The notes below the pieces were generated by a model, which ran no database searches, was not told the origin of the DNA, and worked only from the letters and a program-made list of their open reading frames with translations. From C-114 sp963719285 (GTDB lineage: Bacteria > Chloroflexota > Limnocylindria > Limnocylindrales > CSP1-4), in contig CAVRBO010000001.1 in assembly GCA_963719285.1 (NCBI GenBank), positions 620,001 to 684,000 on the forward strand: 64,000 nt of DNA. Reading direction: 5' to 3'. Position 1 is the stretch's first letter; every line of letters begins with the position of its first letter. Below are positions 59,739 through 64,000 of the stretch, in pieces. The position numbers were made by a program, and so were the translations under genes.

Positions 59739-60938
59739 TTAGAACTCGACCGGCAGGCTCTCGAAGAGGCGGTCCGACGGCGTGGTTCCGCGCCTCGTCG
59801 GACCCACGACCGCGTACTCCGGGATCCGCTTGAACAGTTCCTCGAACGCCACCCGGGCTTCGAGGCGGGCGAGCGGCGCTCCGATACAGTGGTGGATCCC
59901 CTCCCCGAACGCGACATGGCGGGCCGGCTCCCGACTGATGTCGAGTCGGTCCGGGTCGTCCCAGCGCCGCTCGTCGCGATTGGCGGACGCCCACACGAGG
60001 CCCACCCGGGCGCCCTTCGGGATCACGGCGTCGTACGCCTCCACGTCGCGGGTCGCCGTCCGGACGAGGGTCTGGAGCGGCGCTTCGAAACGGAGGAGCT
60101 CCTCGATGGCGAACGCCATCCGCTCGGGTTCGCGTCGGAGCAGCTCCCGCTGGTCGGTGAAGCGCGCGAGGTGGAAGAGCGAGTTCGAGATCAGGCCCTG
60201 CGTCGTCGTGATGCCGGCCATGAACAGGAGGACGCAGACACCCAGCAACTCGTCGTCGCTCAGGCGCTGCTCGCGCTGCGCATCGACCATCAGGCTCAGA
60301 AGGTCGTCGCGCGGCGCGGTCCGTCGTTCGGCGGCGGCGATCCGGATGTACGCGTGCATGGCGTCCCGGGAGGCCAGAGCGGCCGGCGGCAACTCCTTCT
60401 GGCCGGGAACTCGCGTGAGCATGTCGCCGAACCAGTCGATGAGCTGGGGATGATCGTCCTTCGGGAACCCGAGCCAGCTGCAGACCATCTCGGCCGGGAG
60501 GGGCCGCGCAAGCTCGCCCGCGAAGTCGGCCGTACCGCGGTCGGCGAACCGGTCGATCAGGCGGATGGCGGCCGCTCGCACGACGGGTTCGAAGCGCGCC
60601 CGGACCTCACCCGGCCGGAACGCCGGATGGAGCACCGCCCGGATCCGCTCGTGCGTCGGCGGGTCGACCCCCGCCAGGTCGCCGGCCGGCTGGAACAGCT
60701 CCGCGCCGTTGTCGAGGTCGTTCCCGCCGATCCCCCCGCTCGAATACGTCGCCCAGTCGCGGGCCGCGCTCTGGACGTCGTCGTAGCGCGAATAGGCCCA
60801 GATGTCGCGTTCCTCGTCGTGGTACAGCGGCGCCTCGTCGCGCAGGCGACGGTAGATCGGGTACGGATCGTCGAGGACCAGGAGCGGGTCCCAACGCAGC
60901 GGGATCTCCCTGCTCGAGACGGCGTACGTGTCCACCAT
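59739..60938 (-). CDS. Cytochrome P450 lacking the I-helix acid
   Basis: 399-residue soluble bacterial P450. Heme loop FGEGIHHCIG (344-353, ligand Cys351), K-helix ExxR (E280-R283), C-helix region DPPTHERIRAVLHPAF. The I-helix reads AGITTT (241-246), whereas AGxD/ETT is usual, so the acid of the acid-alcohol pair is Thr. No ferredoxin or reductase gene is near; redox partner and substrate are unknown. ATG 60938 has GGAGGG upstream. A LacI-type operator lies 16 nt before it, so transcription is probably repressed by a LacI-family protein not encoded here. Confidence 0.93.
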   Translation of the reverse strand: MVDTYAVSSREIPLRWDPLLVLDDPYPIYRRLRDEAPLYHDEERDIWAYSRYDDVQSAARDWATYSSGGIGGNDLDNGAELFQPAGDLAGVDPPTHERIRAVLHPAFRPGEVRARFEPVVRAAAIRLIDRFADRGTADFAGELARPLPAEMVCSWLGFPKDDHPQLIDWFGDMLTRVPGQKELPPAALASRDAMHAYIRIAAAERRTAPRDDLLSLMVDAQREQRLSDDELLGVCVLLFMAGITTTQGLISNSLFHLARFTDQRELLRREPERMAFAIEELLRFEAPLQTLVRTATRDVEAYDAVIPKGARVGLVWASANRDERRWDDPDRLDISREPARHVAFGEGIHHCIGAPLARLEARVAFEELFKRIPEYAVVGPTRRGTTPSDRLFESLPVEF

Positions 60939-60953
60939 CGACCGACCCTCCGG

Positions 60954-60967
60954 TGCAAACGCTTGCA
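60954..60967. promoter_or_regulatory. LacI/GalR-family-type operator upstream of the P450 gene
   Basis: TGCAAACGCTTGCA fits the LacI-family consensus TGnAAnCGnTTnCA exactly, with the central CG. It overlaps the predicted start site, right downstream of the -10 box, the classic repressor position. No LacI-family gene is in the window. Confidence 0.7.
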
Positions 60968-60972
60968 CTGCG

Positions 60973-60978
60973 ATAGTA
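60973..60978 (-). promoter_or_regulatory. Predicted -10 box of the P450 gene
   Basis: TACTAT on minus, preceded by CTG; the predicted start falls at about 60966, inside the operator. A second CATAAT at 61011-61016 is an alternative. Confidence 0.4.
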
Positions 60979-61111
60979 CAGCGCGACCCGGTCAGGTCGC
61001 AGATGGACCAATTATGAACCAAAAACCCCGGACGTTTCAACCCCGGCGCCGGTCGATCCGCCGGTCAGACAGAACCGCGCGGCGATCCAGGCAACCACCG
61101 CTGCGAACGCG

Positions 61112-61198
61112 TGGTGCCGAGGGCGAGAATCGAACTCGCACGGCCTTGCGGCCCGCGGTGTTTAAGACCGCTGCGTCTACCGGTTCCGCCACCTCGGC
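61112..61198 (-). tRNA. tRNA-Leu (anticodon UAA)
   Basis: 87 nt with encoded CCA. The acceptor GCCGAGG pairs with CCTCGGC, the discriminator is A, and the D-arm is GGCGGAACCGGTAGACGC. The anticodon stem-loop is GCGGT-CTTAAAC-ACCGC with anticodon TAA. There is a long variable arm (GGCC-GCAA-GGCC) and the T-arm is GCGAG-TTCGATT-CTCGC. The class II variable arm and anticodon fix it as Leu(UUA/UUG reading). It may share the divergent region with the plus-strand gene at 61253. Confidence 0.93.
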
Positions 61199-61238
61199 TC
61201 CGGGCACGGCGTAGCGGCATCGCGGGCAGTCGAGTCGC

Positions 61239-61244
61239 TACACT
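61239..61244 (+). promoter_or_regulatory. Predicted -10 box placed for a leaderless start
   Basis: TACACT on plus, preceded by CGC, ends 8 nt before the ATG at 61253; the start site would be at or next to the start codon. No Shine-Dalgarno fits in this gap. Confidence 0.55.
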
Positions 61245-61252
61245 GACGCGGC

Positions 61253-62059
61253 ATGAGCCCCCTGCCGGAAGACCCCGCCGCACCCTCGAGTGCAGAGATG
61301 GCAGCTGAGGCCCTCCGGCTCATGAGCTTGATCATCGACGCGCGGCTGCGAGCTAGGTTGATGGGCGGGGTCGCGTTCCGGCTCCAGTCGCCGACGGCGA
61401 CCCGACCGCCGTTCGCGCGCGAGTATCGAGACCTCGATCTCATCGCGCGCGACAAGGACGTACCCGCGCTGCGCCGAATGCTCGAATTGGCGGGCTATCT
61501 CGGCGACAAGCTGTTCAACGCGATTCACGGTGCACAGCGGATGGTCTATACGGCTCCCGACCAACGGTGGTCCATCGATGTCGTCGTGGACAAGCTGGCC
61601 ATGTCGCACACCCTCGATCTGCGGAACAGGCTGCTGACCGACGGGCCGACTCTCGACCTGGCCGACCTCTTGCTGACCAAGCTTCAGATCTGGGAGACGA
61701 ACCGGAAAGATCTCGTCGATATGATGTGCCTGTTGGCCGACCACCCCTTCGAGGCTGTCGGCCGGCCGACGGCATCGACGACTCAGCAGGATCCGCCCAC
61801 GGCGATCGACCTCGTCAGGCTCAGATCCGTGCTCGGTTCGGACTGGGGGTTCTGGCACACGGCCACGCGCAACCTTGCCGCGGTCGCCGCTGTGTGGGCC
61901 GAGACGCCGATCCCGGCGGCACGTTACCCGGTCGCCGCTCAAGTGACGAGCTTGCTCTCCGACCTTGACGCGGCCCCCAAGACGATCGGCTGGAAGGCCC
62001 GGGCCCGCGTCGGTGAGCGCGTCCGCTGGTACGAGACGCCCGAGGAGCCACACCACTAG
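61253..62059 (+). CDS. Nucleotidyltransferase-like protein (AbiEii/MNT-type fold)
   Basis: 268 residues. The start of the fold, LMGGVAFRLQ (37-44) with RDLDLIA (59-65), is the G-G ... D-x-D pattern of polbeta-type nucleotidyltransferases. A later VDVVVDKL-like strand appears as WSIDVVVDKLAMSH, giving the third acid. Close to AbiEii/DUF1814-like proteins, but no AbiEi antitoxin gene accompanies it, so a toxin role is doubtful. Substrate unknown. Codon use and a freer sequence style set it apart from the housekeeping genes. Confidence 0.6.
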   Translation: MSPLPEDPAAPSSAEMAAEALRLMSLIIDARLRARLMGGVAFRLQSPTATRPPFAREYRDLDLIARDKDVPALRRMLELAGYLGDKLFNAIHGAQRMVYTAPDQRWSIDVVVDKLAMSHTLDLRNRLLTDGPTLDLADLLLTKLQIWETNRKDLVDMMCLLADHPFEAVGRPTASTTQQDPPTAIDLVRLRSVLGSDWGFWHTATRNLAAVAAVWAETPIPAARYPVAAQVTSLLSDLDAAPKTIGWKARARVGERVRWYETPEEPHH

Positions 62060-62062
62060 GCG

Positions 62063-63010
62063 CTACGGCCGTGGCCCGGCCGTTGGAGCGTCGGTCGAAC
62101 CGGACCGCCCATCACCCAGGCCATTCCGAGCGAGCGCCTCACGCCAGTAGTCGACGGATGCCTCGAGGTCGTCGAGGACCGCGCCGTCTTCCTGCTCGAA
62201 CGCCGGGATGATCTCGAGGATCAGCGTCGTCTCGACGACGGCCCCCTCGGCCAGCGCGCCGAGAACCCGGTCCGCGTCGATCCGACCCGCAGCATTGCGC
62301 TCAGCCGTGAAGGGCCAATGGTGGTCGCCGAACGGGTCAGTCTGTTGGAGCTGAACGACCGGGGCGGCTGGGCCGAGCAGACGGAGCCAGGCGTATGGAT
62401 CGCGGTCGGGACCGGTCGTCCCAGGAACGCACATGTGGCCCACATCGAGACACAGGCGGATGGGCGCGCGCTCGTCGCCATCGCTGAGCAAGTCCCGCAG
62501 CATCGCCATCGTCGACGGTTCACGGGCGGCAGCGAGATTTTCGACCATCAGATAGTCGAGACCTGCGACCCACGCCGCACCGGCCAAGTCGGCGAGGGTC
62601 GCCCGAAGCCCAGCCCAGCGCACGGCCCGTCGATCGGGCGCGGACCAATCCGGAACACTGAACGCACCGACGTGCCCGCCGGTCGCCACTCCTCCAGCAG
62701 CCGCGGTCCACTCGATCGCCCAACGGAGCCAACTCGCGGCGGCTCCGCGGCCGCGGGGGTCGGGACCAAGGAGCATGTTCTCGGAGTAGGCCATGAGTCC
62801 GGTGAAGGTCGAGTGGATCTCCACGCCACCGGTCGCGCCCGCTCGGGCGAGGTCCGCGGCCTCCTCGACCCCCGACCAAGCTGGGACGAGATCGAACGAG
62901 TGCTGCACGAGTGACAGTCCGAGCCGGTCACGAACGATCGGGATCCAATCCTCGGGCAGCGGCCAGCGCTTCACCGCGAAACAGGTGTTGATGCCGAGCC
63001 GAACGTCCAT
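62063..63010 (-). CDS. Sugar phosphate isomerase/epimerase (AP-endonuclease-2-like TIM barrel)
   Basis: 315 residues. Xylose-isomerase-like TIM barrel: LGINTCFAVKRWPLPEDW start, GVEIHSTFTGLMAYSENMLLG split at GVEIHSTFTG, LMVENLAAAREPS (metal Glu), LCLDVGHMCVPG (Asp/His), VVQLQQTDPFGDHHWPF, and ETTLILEIIPAF (last Glu). All acidic and His ligands of the family appear. Adjacent FGGY kinase suggests a catabolic pair for a sugar or tetritol, as EryC-type and related epimerases pair with kinases (inference). It ends 3 nt from the convergent gene. Confidence 0.8.
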   Translation of the reverse strand: MDVRLGINTCFAVKRWPLPEDWIPIVRDRLGLSLVQHSFDLVPAWSGVEEAADLARAGATGGVEIHSTFTGLMAYSENMLLGPDPRGRGAAASWLRWAIEWTAAAGGVATGGHVGAFSVPDWSAPDRRAVRWAGLRATLADLAGAAWVAGLDYLMVENLAAAREPSTMAMLRDLLSDGDERAPIRLCLDVGHMCVPGTTGPDRDPYAWLRLLGPAAPVVQLQQTDPFGDHHWPFTAERNAAGRIDADRVLGALAEGAVVETTLILEIIPAFEQEDGAVLDDLEASVDYWREALARNGLGDGRSGSTDAPTAGPRP

Positions 63011-63016
63011 CCGCGC

Positions 63017-64000
63017 TCATATCCTCCTGGCTGCGGCGGAGCCGGCCACGGCAGCGTACCTGGCCGCCGCTGCCGCGTAGAGGTCGCGAACGGAGGGGTC
63101 CGGATCGACCAGCGCCTCGGATCGCGAGTTCCGGGCGACTCCTTCGGCCGGGTCCCGGTAGATGCCGACCCCCAGGCCCGCCAGAATGGCGACCCCGGCG
63201 ATCGCGGCATCGTCCGGGATCGTCCGTACGGGGATGCCGAGTACGTCCGCCTTGATCCTGTTCCAGGTTGCGAGTCGGGCGTCTCCTCCCGACACGCGCA
63301 GCTCGGTGACCGGGAGGCCGCCGGCGCGGAGCAGGTCGACCTGCACGGCGATCTCGAAGGCGACGGACTCGAGGACGGCCCGCGCCAGGACGGCCCGGCC
63401 GTGCCTCAGGGACAACCCGGCGAACGCGCCGCGGAGGTCAGGATCGGTTCGTTCGCCGTCGCCGAGAGCGGTCAAGGCGACGACTCCGTCGGCGCCGGGA
63501 GGCACTGCGCTCGCCTCGCCATCGAGCCGCACGTAATCGAGGCGCGTCGCTCGTGCCGGTCCGGCCTCCGTACAGCAGGTCGGCCAGCCACGCCACCGCG
63601 GCGCCGGTCGTATTGATCCCGGTCTCGGTCGTGAAGGGTCCAGAGATCACGTGTGGATAGTTGGCGACGGCCAGCACGTCGAGCGGCAGCAGCACGGCCG
63701 CATTGAGACACGTCGACGAACCGGCCATCTCGCTTACCGGACCGGGGCCGACGACACCGGCACCGAGCGCACAAGCCTGGCTGTCCGCTCCGCCGAGGAC
63801 GACCGGGATCCCGGGGCGCAGTCCGACCCGCTCCCCGATCCTGTCGCGGAGGCCGCCAACGACCGCGCTCGAGGGCAGGACGGGCGGGAAGAGGGTCGGG
63901 ATCCAAACCCAGGGCGTCGAACATCCGTGGGTCCCAGGCGCCGGTCCGTAGGTCGTACAGCAGGGTGGCCCCCGCGTGCGTCCCATCGGTGGCCACCTCG
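63017..64000 (-). pseudogene. FGGY-family carbohydrate kinase, C-terminal part, two frameshifts, 5' end outside window
   Basis: Sugar kinase C-domain in three frames. Frame 1 (from the edge to about 63890): ATDGTHAGATLLYDLRTGAWD. Frame 2 (about 63885-63555): PGIPVVLGGADSQACALGAG, AGSSTCLNAAVLLP, TGAAVAWLADLLYGG. Frame 3 (about 63555-63017): RLDYVRLDGEASAVPPGADG, ESVAFEIAVQVDLLRAGG, RVSGGDARLATWNRIKADVL, the FGGY_C signature. Each switch needs one extra base (or two missing). The amino acids are family-like throughout, so either the gene died very recently or the sequence has indels here. Partner of the TIM-barrel gene 6 nt downstream. Confidence 0.75.

Noticed and set aside
61010..61050. CCGGGGTT repeated near a T-run downstream of tRNA-Leu, possible terminator
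   Set aside because: The copies are direct, not inverted, so no stable stem forms; only a weak AAAC/GTTT pairing is possible.
61253..62059. AbiE-type toxin-antitoxin system
   Set aside because: Only the nucleotidyltransferase-like half is present; no AbiEi or other antitoxin gene flanks it.

Overview
The window is high-GC bacterial chromosome (about 70% G+C by eye, not computed) with a standard genetic code and frequent GTG/TTG starts. Gene content and order suggest a Chloroflexota member, possibly the Limnocylindria/Ellin6529 clade. The phylum is an inference from gene order and protein style; the class is a guess, because no rRNA is present. Almost every gene from 1 to 58.2 kb lies on the minus strand, so this is a long co-directional housekeeping supercluster, described here in transcription order (right to left).

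Right part, 64-58 kb, is accessory. It holds a broken FGGY sugar kinase next to a TIM-barrel sugar-phosphate isomerase/epimerase, a plus-strand nucleotidyltransferase-like gene, tRNA-Leu(UAA), a cytochrome P450 preceded by a LacI-family-type operator, and a plus-strand receiver-CpaE/TadZ ATPase. Next come rpsF-ssb-rpsR, two membrane transporters plus DUF1634, ilvE, and a plus-strand LytR-CpsA-Psr protein divergent from ileS.

Middle, 51.6-39.3 kb: ileS-lspA-rluD-gmk-priA-def-fmt-rlmN-rpe-dtd (translation, lipoprotein maturation, replication restart, formylation/deformylation). Then rpmB on plus, and opposite it an Asp23-like gene followed by fakA-recG-HAD-rsmD-coaD-coiled-coil-yceD-rpmF-plsX-asp23-nusB-acpP-rnc-smc-ftsY. 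This links fatty-acid/phospholipid supply, ribosome assembly, RNA processing, chromosome condensation and SRP targeting.

Left part, 23-0 kb: a small membrane protein, ffh-DUF3352-rpsP-khpA-rimM-trmD, rplS-rnhB-yraN, rpsB-tsf-pyrH-frr-uppS-cdsA-dxr-rseP-ispG, and nusA-rnpM-infB-rbfA-nrnA-truB (truB runs off the left edge). Many neighbours overlap by 1-4 nt (ATGA, GTGA, TGATG), which indicates translational coupling.

I see no phage, CRISPR, transposon or obvious new defence system. The most interesting signals are small. A recurrent promoter element, close to TGC-TATACT with no -35 box, precedes most operons. Three genes have -10 boxes placed as if their mRNAs were leaderless. One gene appears to start at ATC with a perfect Shine-Dalgarno. 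An rnpM homologue has no canonical start before its conserved Cys motif. Apparent frameshifts occur in an Asp23-like gene (lost stop) and, twice, in the FGGY kinase. Rpe has an extra C-terminal region, and the P450 lacks the usual I-helix acid. Several of these could also come from sequence errors, and I say so where it applies. No gene-free stretch exceeds 300 bases.
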